64,000 bases of DNA from positions 1 to 64,000 of the forward strand of contig CAJURM010000008.1 of NCBI GenBank assembly GCA_910589025.1. The letters run 5' to 3'. The position numbers and the translations under genes are program-made. Under the pieces are notes generated by a model, which saw nothing but the letters and a program-made list of their open reading frames with translations, made no database searches and had not been told where the DNA came from. The stretch comes from an uncultured Odoribacter sp. Lineage in GTDB: Bacteria; Bacteroidota; Bacteroidia; Bacteroidales; Marinifilaceae. Below are positions 51,755-61,272 of this stretch, in pieces (the first letter of the stretch is position 1; each line of letters begins with the position of its first letter).

Positions 51755-52309
51755 CTATTTCCGGGACACTTCCCACTTCAACTCCTCCGCACCCGCATCA
51801 AACGCAAGTTTCCTTGCCAACACAAAAAGATAATCAGAAAGCCGGTTTATATAACGAACGACCCTGTCATCCACATCATATTGTGCAGCAACATCCAACA
51901 CCCGTCTCTCTGCCCGCCTGCAAACCGTCCGCGCTATATGTGCAAACGACGAAGCCTGCTCCCCCCCAGGTAAAATAAAATGGGTCATAGGAGGCAGCGT
52001 CTCGTCCATCCGGTCCATAGCCTTTTCCAAAAAAGCTACATCCTCGTCCGTAACCGCCAAACCGCTCCGAACCTCTTTGAGCGACGTATCTGTCGCCAAA
52101 TTTCCACCTACGGAAAAAAGAATATTCTGTATCACAATAAGCTGTTCATTCAACTCCGGCGCAACAGGAAAGGAGCGGATCAATCCCAGATAACTGTTCA
52201 ATTCATCAACAGTTCCATAAGCCTCTAAACGCACACTGTTTTTCGCGACACGGGTTCCTCCGATCAGAGAGGTCTGCCCCTTATCTCCGGTTTTCGTATA
52301 AATTTTCAT
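51755..52309 (-). CDS. Cob(I)alamin adenosyltransferase, PduO type
   Basis: 184 residues. Family start MKIYTKTGDKGQTSLIGG (ATP-binding loop), VDELNSYLGLIRS, and the signature RTVCRRAERRVLDVAAQ with DDRVVRYINRLSDYLFVLAR. It makes adenosylcobalamin from cob(I)alamin and ATP, in salvage or for methylmalonyl-CoA mutase. Singly encoded here. Confidence 0.93.
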   Translation of the reverse strand: MKIYTKTGDKGQTSLIGGTRVAKNSVRLEAYGTVDELNSYLGLIRSFPVAPELNEQLIVIQNILFSVGGNLATDTSLKEVRSGLAVTDEDVAFLEKAMDRMDETLPPMTHFILPGGEQASSFAHIARTVCRRAERRVLDVAAQYDVDDRVVRYINRLSDYLFVLARKLAFDAGAEELKWEVSRK

Positions 52310-52333
52310 TCTTCTCCGGTTTATACTTCAGTT

Positions 52334-52915
52334 CTACAACATCAGATGATAACTTCCCTTCTGCAATTTCTCATCAAACAGCAAAATGCCATACCACATC
52401 ATATCCACTCTCACATTCGCTTTCCCGGCCAATGACCTCCAAAGCGAAGCATTAAAGCTGTTCTTATGTATATCGGAAATAAAGACACATTGTTTCTTCT
52501 TTCCTATCATTTCCAATAGCTCTTTTTCCCGCCCCTTCAACAACACCCGACACTCCCGCCCGATATAAACCATATCCGCATCCCCACCAGCCTCCAAACA
52601 GTTATATTTTATCTGTTCCGCACCATCCAGACTTTGCAAATAAAGCCCCAATAGTTCACTTCTCTGCGTAAAGCAAACCACATTCCGTACTTTCAGGAAC
52701 ACAGCTATCCGGAACAATAAACGGTAAAAACGCCGTTCCCGGTACCCAGTACCTGCCTGCCGTTCCGCCCCCTCCGGATAAACAAACACACGACGCCTGT
52801 CCCGGATAACATTCAAAATAAAATTAAACATAAAAGGAGAATGCACACCATATCCCCGTTTGTGTCGGAAACGGACAGCATGTTTCACCCTTTCTTTCAA
52901 ATATCTACCGATCAT
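52334..52915 (-). CDS. Methyltransferase-like protein, degenerate
   Basis: 193 residues from ATG at 52913-52915 (MIGRYLKERVKHAVRFRHKRGYGVHSPFMFNFI). The N-terminal HKRGYGVHSPFMFNF block is typical of a Bacteroidota SAM-methyltransferase-like family. The glycine-rich SAM motif (normally after the first strand) is not evident here (VVCFTQRSELLGLY), so it may not be an active methyltransferase. Divergent from recG, sharing a 145-bp promoter region. Confidence 0.55.
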   Translation of the reverse strand: MIGRYLKERVKHAVRFRHKRGYGVHSPFMFNFILNVIRDRRRVFVYPEGAERQAGTGYRERRFYRLLFRIAVFLKVRNVVCFTQRSELLGLYLQSLDGAEQIKYNCLEAGGDADMVYIGRECRVLLKGREKELLEMIGKKKQCVFISDIHKNSFNASLWRSLAGKANVRVDMMWYGILLFDEKLQKGSYHLML

Positions 52916-53060
52916 TTTTATATACTTGGCTTTGGAACCGGACAAGCCGTCCCAAACACGTAATTTCCTAACGAAAATAAAATATATTTCCGACTTCCTA
53001 AACGAACTCACATATTTTTTTTACTTTCGTTCTCCGGTAAAAAAGAATCCTGCGGCACAA

Positions 53061-55160
53061 TTGGAAATAGCTGGTTTAAATATCAAATACTTGCCCGGTG
53101 TGGGCGAAAAAAAAGCAGCCATACTGCGTGAAGAACTCAATATCGAAAGCTACGAGGACTTGCTATACCATATTCCCTACCGCTACATCGACCGCTCACG
53201 CATCTACCCCATTCATGAACTGAACCCGCAACTCCCTTATATCCAAATCAAAGCACGCATACGCGACTTAAAAATGATCGGAGCCGGAAAAAGTCAGCGC
53301 ATGGTTGCCACAGCCTATGACGAAAGCGGAGAACTGGAACTTGTATGGTTCAAAGGCCTGAAATACCTGCCCAGCCAAATAGAAGCAGGTAAAGAATACC
53401 TGATTTTCGGGCAACCCTCCTCTTTCAACCGGAAAATCAACATCGTTCATCCGGAAATAGACAGTTACGAAAAAATATCCCACCTTTTGGTCGGTTTTCA
53501 AGCGGTTTACCCGACAACAGAAAAGATGAAAAAAGCTTTTCTGAACTCAAAGGCCGTCAGCAAAATGCAGGCAGCCATTTTCCAGCACCTGAACGGGAAA
53601 ATCCCTGAAACTCTCCCGAACTGGTTTTTACAAAAATACAAACTGATTTATCTCCACAACGCTTTATACAACATTCATTTCCCCACCTCTCCGGAAATGC
53701 TGCGCAAAGCCACTTTCCGGTTGAAATTTGAAGAACTCTTTTACATTCAGCTCAACATACTGAAGCTGAAATACAAACGCAAAACATATTTCAAAGGATG
53801 TACCTTTCCGCTCATCGGAGATTATTTCAACATTTTTTATAACCAATATCTTCCTTTCCCACTGACCAATGCCCAAAAAAGGGTGATCAAAGAAATCAGA
53901 CAGGACTGCGGAAGCGGAAGACAGATGAACCGCTTACTCCAAGGCGATGTCGGAAGCGGAAAAACCCTGGTGGCAGTCATGTGCATGCTCATGGCACTCG
54001 ACAACCACTACCAAACCTGCCTGATGGCTCCGACTGAAATTTTAGCCAACCAACATTTTGCCACCATTACGGAACTGCTACAAGACCTGCATATCAACAT
54101 TGCCCTCCTTACCGGTTCCACTAAAAAGAAAGAACGCACCTTAATCCATGAACAGTTGGCAGACGGTTCGTTACAAATTGTTATCGGGACCCATGCTTTG
54201 CTGGAAGATGTCGTAACCTTCAACAATGTAGGACTTGTTATTATAGATGAACAACATCGGTTCGGGGTGGCACAAAGAGCCAAACTCTGGCACAAAAACA
54301 ACATCCCCCCCCATGTTCTGGTCATGACCGCCACCCCCATACCCCGTACCCTGGCCATGACCCTCTATGGTGACCTGGACGTTTCCATCATTGACGAACT
54401 CCCTCCGGGGCGTAAACCCGTCACCACAATCCATTGTTATGAAAAAAAACAAAACGAAGTATTCCGGTTCATTGAACAGGAACTGAACAAAGGCAGACAA
54501 GCTTATATTGTATACCCGCTTATCTCCGAATCAGAAAAAATGGACTTCCGGAATCTGGAAGACGGATACGATCACGTCAACCAATATTTTCTCCCTCGCG
54601 GCTTCTCCACCAGCATGGTACACGGCAAAATGAAAGCCGTAGACAAAGACGAAGAAATGCGGCGTTTTGTCAATGGAGAAACACAGATACTGGTAGCCAC
54701 AACCGTCATCGAAGTCGGGGTAAACGTCCCGAATGCGTCAATTATGGTAATTGAAAGCTCCGAACGATTCGGATTATCACAACTGCATCAGTTACGCGGA
54801 CGCGTAGGACGAGGAGCAGAACAATCCTACTGCATCCTCATGACCTCATTCAAATTATCGAACGAATCACGTCAAAGAGTGGAAACCATGACTTCTACAA
54901 ATGACGGTTTTGAGATAGCAGAAGCCGACCTCAAACTACGAGGCCCCGGAGATATCGAAGGCACACAGCAAAGCGGCCTTGTATGCAATCTGAAAGTAGC
55001 CAACCTCGGAAAAGACGGCCTCATACTGAACGAAGCCTCCCGGGTAGCCAACGAAATCTTAGAAAACGACCCGGATTTAAGCAAAGAGGAAAATTCCGTT
55101 TTCGCAGCACAAATCAAACGACTATTTAAAACCAAAATCAACTGGCGGTTTATCAGTTAA
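53061..55160 (+). CDS. recG: ATP-dependent DNA helicase RecG
   Basis: 699 residues from TTG at 53061. No in-frame ATG occurs near the conserved start (EIAGLNIKYLPGVGEKKAAIL), and length from this TTG fits the family. Wedge (OB) domain about 55-155; helicase motifs Walker A GDVGSGKT, DEQH, motif III TATPIPRT, motif VI QLRGRVGR (preceded by GLSQLH). It reverses stalled forks and migrates branched DNA. A longer frame upstream would overlap the divergent gene and has low-complexity content, so I reject it. Confidence 0.92.
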   Translation: MEIAGLNIKYLPGVGEKKAAILREELNIESYEDLLYHIPYRYIDRSRIYPIHELNPQLPYIQIKARIRDLKMIGAGKSQRMVATAYDESGELELVWFKGLKYLPSQIEAGKEYLIFGQPSSFNRKINIVHPEIDSYEKISHLLVGFQAVYPTTEKMKKAFLNSKAVSKMQAAIFQHLNGKIPETLPNWFLQKYKLIYLHNALYNIHFPTSPEMLRKATFRLKFEELFYIQLNILKLKYKRKTYFKGCTFPLIGDYFNIFYNQYLPFPLTNAQKRVIKEIRQDCGSGRQMNRLLQGDVGSGKTLVAVMCMLMALDNHYQTCLMAPTEILANQHFATITELLQDLHINIALLTGSTKKKERTLIHEQLADGSLQIVIGTHALLEDVVTFNNVGLVIIDEQHRFGVAQRAKLWHKNNIPPHVLVMTATPIPRTLAMTLYGDLDVSIIDELPPGRKPVTTIHCYEKKQNEVFRFIEQELNKGRQAYIVYPLISESEKMDFRNLEDGYDHVNQYFLPRGFSTSMVHGKMKAVDKDEEMRRFVNGETQILVATTVIEVGVNVPNASIMVIESSERFGLSQLHQLRGRVGRGAEQSYCILMTSFKLSNESRQRVETMTSTNDGFEIAEADLKLRGPGDIEGTQQSGLVCNLKVANLGKDGLILNEASRVANEILENDPDLSKEENSVFAAQIKRLFKTKINWRFIS

Positions 55161-55162
55161 AA

Positions 55163-55194
55163 AAAAGATGGACGAATTACTTCACCCATCTTTT
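55163..55194. terminator. recG terminator
   Basis: AAAAGATGG (55163-55171) pairs with CCATCTTTT (55186-55194). T-runs on both strands; may serve the convergent DUF3332 gene as well. Confidence 0.75.
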
Positions 55195-55216
55195 CTATTG
55201 GCAATATTCCTTAATT

Positions 55217-55762
55217 TTACTTTGCAGCCATCACCTCTGCCGGAATCAGATTCATATTGCTCTGGTCAAATACCAATGTCTTCTGGTTGGGCAAATAAGT
55301 GAATACACTCTTATCTTTCATTTCAACAACTTTCACTTTATTTTCACCTTCCATCAGATACCAGGCTTTTTCTTGCGGGAAATACTGGAAACTCACAGCA
55401 TCCTCACCCTCTGCCGAAGCAACCGTCAGATTATTCTGTTTCTTAATCATTTTATACATCTGCCCTTCGTGCAATACATCCATCTCTTCCACCTCATCGG
55501 CATTCATGGCAATCGGGTTATTTCCACCCCAGAATTCAATGGAGTTAAAAATAAGCGCATCACCTAAACAAGCCAACTCATAAGCCGGCAAAATACACAA
55601 ACCAAGGAATACCAACTCATTCACAAATTTACTGTTGGAAACTTCCCCATTCCAGCGATGCAACTTGCTGGTCAAAGCAAATGAACCATAGCATCCGGAC
55701 ATTAAAACACCCGTTGCTGCAATCAGAACAACTGTTGTTAATTTAATAATTACTTTTTTCAT
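55217..55762 (-). CDS. DUF3332 family lipoprotein
   Basis: 181 residues. Lipobox at LMSGC (Cys24), then the DUF3332-like region YGSFALTSKLHRWNGEVSNSKFVNELVFLGLCILPAYELACLGDALIFNSIEFW with short hydrophobic stretches, and a beta-rich C-terminus. Role unknown; predicted to sit at the inner face of the outer membrane. Monocistronic. Confidence 0.85.
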   Translation of the reverse strand: MKKVIIKLTTVVLIAATGVLMSGCYGSFALTSKLHRWNGEVSNSKFVNELVFLGLCILPAYELACLGDALIFNSIEFWGGNNPIAMNADEVEEMDVLHEGQMYKMIKKQNNLTVASAEGEDAVSFQYFPQEKAWYLMEGENKVKVVEMKDKSVFTYLPNQKTLVFDQSNMNLIPAEVMAAK

Positions 55763-55992
55763 CGTTTCTCTTTTTTATTAGTAATCAATATTTATCTCTT
55801 TAACCTCTTGTTATTCGTATTATTCCCAAAAAAGTTTTACTGAAAACCTACTTAACTTTATCCCAGTCCTTCAACAAAACAAAGAATATCCCTTTTTAAG
55901 AGATACCGTATGTAAAACAAAAATACAAAAATTTTAACAATAACAATATTTGCAAAGCCAAATCCCGGTAGAATAAACGATATTTGTAAAAA

Positions 55993-56030
55993 AAGAGAGG
56001 CCGCATAACCTAAGTTATTTAGCCTCTCTT
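55993..56030 (-). terminator. aspA terminator
   Basis: AAGAGAGGC (55993-56001) pairs with GCCTCTCTT (56022-56030); read leftward a run of T follows. The rest of the stretch 55763-55992 shows no gene. Confidence 0.8.
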
Positions 56031-56046
56031 GACGAATAAAGCAAAT

Positions 56047-57459
56047 TTATTTTTTCTTATAGAACTTATGAGGCTTAATCATCAGTTCCGGTTTCAGAAG
56101 CTGGTCCAGTTCCTCTTTGGTCAGCAACTTTTCTTCCAGTACCAAATCATAAACACTGCGATTTTCTTTCAAAGCCCGCTTGGCAATCCGAGACGAATTT
56201 TCATACCCCAAAGTCGGATTTAAAGCCGTAACAATACCGATACTGTTCAGCACCATTTCCCGACAATGCTGTATATTCGCTGTAATTCCCTCCACACACA
56301 ATATTCTCAGCCGCTCCATCCCCTTTTGCAACATCTTGATGGAACTGAAAATAGCATGAACAATCACGGGTTCCATCACATTCAACTGCAATTGTCCGGC
56401 TTCTGCGGCAAAAGTAACCGTCAGGTCATTACCAATAATCCGGTAACAGATCTGATTCACCACTTCCGGTATCACCGGATTCACTTTACCCGGCATAATA
56501 GAAGAACCGGGCTGCATCGGAGGCAGATTAATCTCATTCAAACCGCAACGCGGGCCACTGGACAACAATCGCAGGTCATTGCATATCTTCGACAACTTCA
56601 CAGCCATACGCTTCAAAGCCGAAGAATACATCACGGTCGATCCGGTATCCGGAGTAGCCTCGATTAAATTGGATGCCAACACAAACTCTCTGCCACTGAT
56701 AATACGTAAATTCTTGATACATTTTTCAGAATATTCCGGCTCCGAATTAATACCCGTACCAATAGCCGTCGCTCCCATATTGACTTCTAGGAACAAACGC
56801 GCCATCTGATTCAAACGGTCAATTTCTTCTTCCAGATTGGCGGCAAAAGCCTCAAATTCCTGCCCCATCGTCATAGGTACAGCATCCTGCAGCTGAGTTC
56901 TTCCCATCTTCAACACTTCCTTAAACTCCTCCCCCTTCTGCCGGAAAGCCTGAATCAACAATTTCAATTCTTCCACCAGCTCATCATTCATAAAAATAAA
57001 AGCCAATTTAAAAGAAGTAGGATAAGCATCATTGGTAGACTGCGACAGATTTACATGGTTATTGGGATGACAATATTGATATTCCCCTTTCTTATGCCCC
57101 AACAACTCCAATGCACGGTTAGCCACCACCTCATTGATATTCATATTGGTAGAAGTGCCAGCCCCTCCCTGTATCAAATCAACCGGAAACTGATCGCTCA
57201 GTTTACCTTCAACAATCTCTTCACAAGCCTTTTGTATAGCTCCGGCAATATCATCAGGCAACAGCCCCAATTGCTGATTAGCCTTAGAAGCCGCCCATTT
57301 CACCATAGCAAGAGACTTCACATAATTCGGATAATCTCCAATCGTAATCCCACTGATATTCGCAAAATTTTCAATTCCTCTTAAAGTCTGTATCCCGTAA
57401 TAAGCCTCTGCCGGCACCTCTTTTTCTCCCAGCAAATCATGTTCTATACGTGTTTTCAT
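56047..57459 (-). CDS. aspA: Aspartate ammonia-lyase
   Basis: 470 residues. Fumarase/aspartase superfamily signature GSSIMPGKVNPVIPE (about 320-334), with TSTNMNINEVVANRALELLG and VGRTQLQDAVPMTMGQEF-type blocks. Asp to fumarate plus ammonia, feeding fumarate respiration in anaerobes. Fumarase C is a close relative; EVPAEAYYGIQTLRGIENF at the start fits aspartase. Confidence 0.93.
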   Translation of the reverse strand: MKTRIEHDLLGEKEVPAEAYYGIQTLRGIENFANISGITIGDYPNYVKSLAMVKWAASKANQQLGLLPDDIAGAIQKACEEIVEGKLSDQFPVDLIQGGAGTSTNMNINEVVANRALELLGHKKGEYQYCHPNNHVNLSQSTNDAYPTSFKLAFIFMNDELVEELKLLIQAFRQKGEEFKEVLKMGRTQLQDAVPMTMGQEFEAFAANLEEEIDRLNQMARLFLEVNMGATAIGTGINSEPEYSEKCIKNLRIISGREFVLASNLIEATPDTGSTVMYSSALKRMAVKLSKICNDLRLLSSGPRCGLNEINLPPMQPGSSIMPGKVNPVIPEVVNQICYRIIGNDLTVTFAAEAGQLQLNVMEPVIVHAIFSSIKMLQKGMERLRILCVEGITANIQHCREMVLNSIGIVTALNPTLGYENSSRIAKRALKENRSVYDLVLEEKLLTKEELDQLLKPELMIKPHKFYKKK

Positions 57460-57689
57460 AGTATAAACTTTAGTTAGTTACATTCAAATAATCAATTACA
57501 GATTCCTATATAAAAAATTAAATTCTTATCAATTTATCACTTTTTAAAGATAAAAAATAACATTTCTACCTTTAAAGACTCCAAAGTTAACAAAGAAAAA
57601 CAGATTAATCCAAGCTTTATAAAAGAAATCTTTACCTGCCGAAAGAATCCCTGATTATTCACACAAAAAGCATCCATACAACAAAAAAA

Positions 57690-57717
57690 AGGCTGCATCC
57701 CATCACGGATACAGCCT
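57690..57717 (-). terminator. Terminator of the DUF4494 gene
   Basis: AGGCTGCATCC (57690-57700) pairs with GGATACAGCCT (57707-57717, one mismatch); read leftward eight T follow. Otherwise 57460-57689 holds no gene. Confidence 0.8.
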
Positions 57718-57736
57718 CTCAATTATTAGGTAATAA

Positions 57737-58240
57737 TTAAACTTCTTCCTCCTCTTCCCAAGCGGAAACAGGTTTCAGATTTTCAGGCACCTCTTCATTT
57801 TCATCTGAAAAATAAGGAAACACATCCATAAACTGCGTATCTGTAATACTCACAATCTCATAAGGAACAACAAACGTCTCCAAACTTTTTTCCAGATTCT
57901 CCAAAGCCCTGTTAATATTGGCGGCAGCCACCAGATAATACTGATTACTGGACTTTTCCTTTCCACTCACCTCATCCGCATCTATAATCGCAATCTTCGC
58001 TTTATACCACCGGTCATCATTTTCATCCACCGACTCTACCAACTCCGTAATATTCGACTTTTTAAGCCCGTTAATGTAATATTCCCCCTTAATCACCGAC
58101 TCCATTTCCTTCATTATTCGACTCTCCGCCTCCGTATAAGACATCGCATCCAAAAGATAAGATTCCGTCACTTTTTTTTCACGTCCGTCTTCATTCACCT
58201 TAATATACTTCACCTTCGCTTCAAACCAGTTTGCTGTCAT
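57737..58240 (-). CDS. DUF4494 family protein
   Basis: 167 residues. Two similar halves (NWFEAKVKYIKVNEDGREKKVTESYLLDAMSYTEAESRIMKE and RWYKAKIAIIDADEVSGKEKSSNQYYLVAAANINRALENLEK) suggest an internal duplication of a beta-alpha unit. Acidic C-terminus. DUF4494 is widespread in Bacteroidota; no function known. Confidence 0.85.
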   Translation of the reverse strand: MTANWFEAKVKYIKVNEDGREKKVTESYLLDAMSYTEAESRIMKEMESVIKGEYYINGLKKSNITELVESVDENDDRWYKAKIAIIDADEVSGKEKSSNQYYLVAAANINRALENLEKSLETFVVPYEIVSITDTQFMDVFPYFSDENEEVPENLKPVSAWEEEEEV

Positions 58241-58289
58241 ATTTTTTCTATTAAATTAATAAAACAATCACGCACCAAAAACGAAAAAA

Positions 58290-58313
58290 GCAGCTACATT
58301 TTCATGTAACTGC
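58290..58313 (-). terminator. Terminator of tRNA-Pro
   Basis: GCAGCTACA (58290-58298) pairs with TGTAACTGC (58305-58313, one mismatch), six T on the minus strand. Confidence 0.75.
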
Positions 58314-58327
58314 CTATTTCTTAGGCG

Positions 58328-58401
58328 TCGGGGTGACAGGATTCGAACCTGCGACCCTCTGCTCCCAAAGCAGATGCGCTACCGGGCTGCGCTACGCCCC
58401 G
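58328..58401 (-). tRNA. tRNA-Pro (anticodon UGG)
   Basis: Minus strand starts CGGGGCGTAGCGCAGCCCGG; anticodon loop TTTGGGA gives TGG; T-loop TTCGAAT; ends CACCCCG plus discriminator A. CCA is not encoded. Confidence 0.95.
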
Positions 58402-58513
58402 TCGATCTTGAAAAATCTTTCAAAGAATCTTTTTACCCTAAAATTTAATGCTGCAAATGTATATACTTTTCTTTATAATACAAGCAATTTACAAAAATAA
58501 TTCCTCTCAAAAT

Positions 58514-58548
58514 AAATGCCCTGTAAAATTAAACTTTACAGGGCATTT
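58514..58548 (-). terminator. Terminator of tRNA-Ser
   Basis: Perfect 14-bp stem AAATGCCCTGTAAA / TTTACAGGGCATTT (58514-58527, 58535-58548), followed leftward by a T-rich stretch. Confidence 0.85.
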
Positions 58549-58567
58549 GATTTCATATCACTCTTCT

Positions 58568-58656
<89 letters not shown>

Positions 58657-58757
58657 AAAGTGCTGAATTACTCTTGCGGACACAAAAGTAGTGTTTTAAA
58701 TCGAACCTGCAAACTTTTACCACACTTTTTTATCCACAAAACAGGAGTTTTAGCCTT

Positions 58758-59213
58758 TTATTTACGACATTCCGGTTCTTTGCAGATTTTCTGGAGCAAT
58801 TGCCGGTGAAATTTTCGCTCCGTACGGTCCAAACAAGCTATTTTCTGTGCCGGAACGACTTTCATCAATTTCTGATAATACTCTTTTTTTATATCCAGCA
58901 TTTTCTGTTCATGCTGCAACAAGTCCATCACCCGCTGTTTTTCCTGTTCTTCCGTCAATTTTTTCGTCTTATGTGTTTCGCACTGAAGCTCCCGCAACTT
59001 CACATCCTGCTCCCTGAATTTCTTCATCATTTCATTATAAAGAGGCCAAAAAACGGCAGCCTCTTCCGGTGTTAAATCCAACGTCTGTGTAAAATAAGCC
59101 ACTTTCTGAGCTTCAAACTCTTTCCGCTTTTCCTCACTCAACTTTCCCTGTGCACAAAGCGACAGGGTACTTCCCCACACAAAAACCATCAGAATTAAAA
59201 TCTTCATTTTCAT
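58758..59213 (-). CDS. Spy/CpxP-like periplasmic protein
   Basis: 151 residues from ATG at 59211-59213 (MKMKILILMVFVWGSTLSLCAQGK, signal peptide). The rest is helical: KVAYFTQTLDLTPEEAAVFWPLYNEMMKKFREQDVKLREL, with the L-T-P-E-E-A motif of Spy-like chaperones. Third gene in the ECF sigma operon, a common Bacteroidota arrangement in which it may serve as envelope-stress sensor. Confidence 0.75.
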   Translation of the reverse strand: MKMKILILMVFVWGSTLSLCAQGKLSEEKRKEFEAQKVAYFTQTLDLTPEEAAVFWPLYNEMMKKFREQDVKLRELQCETHKTKKLTEEQEKQRVMDLLQHEQKMLDIKKEYYQKLMKVVPAQKIACLDRTERKFHRQLLQKICKEPECRK

Positions 59214-59226
59214 CTCTTCCTTAATT

Positions 59227-59613
59227 TTAATACAAATCCGCATACAACAACTCATAGTCACTTACTTCCGTCGAAAGATATTCCAGAATCTCTTCATCCG
59301 TCGGATTAAATCCGGCATCAAACTCAAACGTTTCGACCTTGTTCTCCTGTAGCGCCGTCACCTCCTTACCGTCACGCGCCAGCATTCTGTCCTTATCCAC
59401 CACATGAGGTAAAACGACCTGCACAACAAACAACGCCAGTAAAAAAATGGCCACAAGTCCTACATAGGGTTTTAGCAAAGTCACCAAAGGTACTTTCTGC
59501 GGACGCTTTTCCACTTCAATCCGCCGTTCAATCCGTTTGTCCAACTGCTCAAAATATCTCTCCGGCACCGAAAACGGATTCTTTCTTTTATATCTGTCAT
59601 CAAAATTTTCCAT
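59227..59613 (-). CDS. Single-pass membrane protein, possible anti-sigma factor
   Basis: 128 residues: cytosolic N-terminal ~45 (NPFSVPERYFEQLDKRIERRIE), one TM helix (about 50-70, VGLVAIFLLALFVVQVVLP), periplasmic acidic tail. Between the sigma factor gene (23 bp) and the Spy-like gene (13 bp). The topology suits an anti-sigma factor, but the usual zinc motif is missing. Confidence 0.6.
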   Translation of the reverse strand: MENFDDRYKRKNPFSVPERYFEQLDKRIERRIEVEKRPQKVPLVTLLKPYVGLVAIFLLALFVVQVVLPHVVDKDRMLARDGKEVTALQENKVETFEFDAGFNPTDEEILEYLSTEVSDYELLYADLY

Positions 59614-59636
59614 ACCTCACTTATTTTAATCCGGTA

Positions 59637-60188
59637 TTAAAAAGAAGGATCTGCAATTCTCAGATACTCTTCTATTTTTTTCACTGCATTGTGATAAGTC
59701 GCTTTCAGCGTTCCCACCGCAACTTCCAACACCTCCGCTATATCCTCATACGACATATCATCAAAATACTTCATATTAAAAATCAAACGCTGCCGCTCAG
59801 AAAGCTTCAAAATCGCCCGTTGCAACTCCTTCTGAATCTCATCTCCGTTAAAATAGGCATCACTTTCCAACACATTCTCCAGCATCACCGTTATTTCACC
59901 CGAATTTCCATACACTTTCCGCTTCTTATCATTCAGAAAATTAATCGACTCATTCGTAGCTATCCGGTACATCCAGGTAAACAACCGGGCTTCATACCGA
60001 AACTCCGTCAACCCCTGCCACACCTTGACGAAAGTATTCTGCAAAACGTCGTCCGCGTCCTCATGATTCAGCACAATCTTCCGGATATGCCAATAGAGCC
60101 GCTCCTTGTAGCAATTTACAAGAAGCCGGAAAGCCTCCTCCTTCTTTCCTTTCAGATGAAACAATTCGATAATCTCTTTTTCTTCCAT
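59637..60188 (-). CDS. RNA polymerase ECF sigma factor
   Basis: 183 residues. Region 2 (about 25-95) with HEDADDVLQNTFVKVWQGL and YEARLFTWMYRIATNESINFL; region 4 (about 120-175) with LSERQRLIFNMKYFDDMSYEDIAEVLEVAVGTLKATYHNAVKKI, the HTH for the -35 region. Directs transcription of a stress or nutrient regulon. Lead gene of the three-gene operon. Confidence 0.92.
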   Translation of the reverse strand: MEEKEIIELFHLKGKKEEAFRLLVNCYKERLYWHIRKIVLNHEDADDVLQNTFVKVWQGLTEFRYEARLFTWMYRIATNESINFLNDKKRKVYGNSGEITVMLENVLESDAYFNGDEIQKELQRAILKLSERQRLIFNMKYFDDMSYEDIAEVLEVAVGTLKATYHNAVKKIEEYLRIADPSF

Positions 60189-60263
60189 AGACAGAGCCCT
60201 CTATTATCCTATCCTCAGTCGTATGACAACATTCAAAACCGAAAGTTTATTCCATTCCCCATT

Positions 60264-61268
60264 TTATTTCCATCCCAACTTAGAAAACGTACGCACCCTC
60301 CTGACAAAACTAGCATACAGAATACTTCCGGGATAAACACCCAAAGGCTTTTTTCCTCCACCTGTCCGCGGATAATTCCCTTTCATTTCATGGAAAGAAC
60401 GATAAGCATCACGCACCGAACGGGCATTTGCAAACTGCCCCCTTAAAAGAAAAATAAAACGAGCCACACCATCCAAAACCCGCCTCATCCGCATCACTCT
60501 CTTGTATTGCCCCTCTCCCAAATTTTTATGCAGCATCAGCAAATTATTCCGGTAATTCAAAAACAGCTTCCGGGGATGATTCATCGGCAGCGTACCACCT
60601 CCCAAATGATAAACCACAGAACGAGGCACCACCTTCAAGATATAACCCGCATTCTGCATCCTCCAACACAAATCAATCTCCTCCATATGGGCAAAAAAAC
60701 GCTCATCCAACCCACCACAATCTATATAAACCTGCCGCCGCACACACAAAGCCGCCCCACTACACCAAAACACGGCTACTTCATCATCATACTGTCCCGT
60801 ATCCTGTTCCGTCTCTCCCAAGATTCTTCCCCGGCAAAAAGGGAAGCCATAACAGTCTATATATCCTCCACTGGCTCCGGCATATTCAAAATAATTCCGC
60901 CTTTTCCACGCTCTCAACTTCGGCTGTACCGCAGCCACTTCCGGACACTCATCCAATGTTTCAACCAATGGCTGCAGCCACCCCGCTTTCACTTCCACAT
61001 CGCTATTCAGCAAAACAACATACTCTGCTTTAATCTGCGCAATAGCCCGGTTATAACCTCCGGCAAACCCATAATTCTCACCAAAACAAAGCAACTCCAC
61101 CGACGGGAAATCCCGTTTCAACACCTCCACCGATTTATCGTCAGAATGATTATCCACCACCACCACCTTTCCCAGTTCGGCAGGCGTATGACAAAGCACC
61201 GACGGCAAATACTCCCGCAACAACTGCTCTCCATTCCAGTTTAAAATAATAACAGCTACCCTTTCCAT
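60264..61268 (-). CDS. Glycosyltransferase family 2
   Basis: 334 residues. GT-A fold: VAVIILNWNGEQLL at the N-terminus, DNHSDDKSVE, DSDVEVKAGW-type metal motif (LNSDVEVK), and GGLDERFFAHMEEIDLCWRMQNAGY, the catalytic-base region of rhamnosyl-like GT2 enzymes. No TM segments. Likely surface-polysaccharide synthesis. Starts 4 bp after the acyltransferase gene, so one transcript. Confidence 0.9.
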   Translation of the reverse strand: MERVAVIILNWNGEQLLREYLPSVLCHTPAELGKVVVVDNHSDDKSVEVLKRDFPSVELLCFGENYGFAGGYNRAIAQIKAEYVVLLNSDVEVKAGWLQPLVETLDECPEVAAVQPKLRAWKRRNYFEYAGASGGYIDCYGFPFCRGRILGETEQDTGQYDDEVAVFWCSGAALCVRRQVYIDCGGLDERFFAHMEEIDLCWRMQNAGYILKVVPRSVVYHLGGGTLPMNHPRKLFLNYRNNLLMLHKNLGEGQYKRVMRMRRVLDGVARFIFLLRGQFANARSVRDAYRSFHEMKGNYPRTGGGKKPLGVYPGSILYASFVRRVRTFSKLGWK

Positions 61269-61272
61269 ACGC

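Noticed and set aside
58730..58738. Perfect DnaA box TTATCCACA
   Set aside because: Isolated single copy between tRNA-Ser and the Spy-like gene; a 9-mer like this is expected by chance.
60507..61244. 245-residue plus-strand frame opposite the glycosyltransferase
   Set aside because: Antisense shadow with low-complexity Ile/His/Thr-rich composition.
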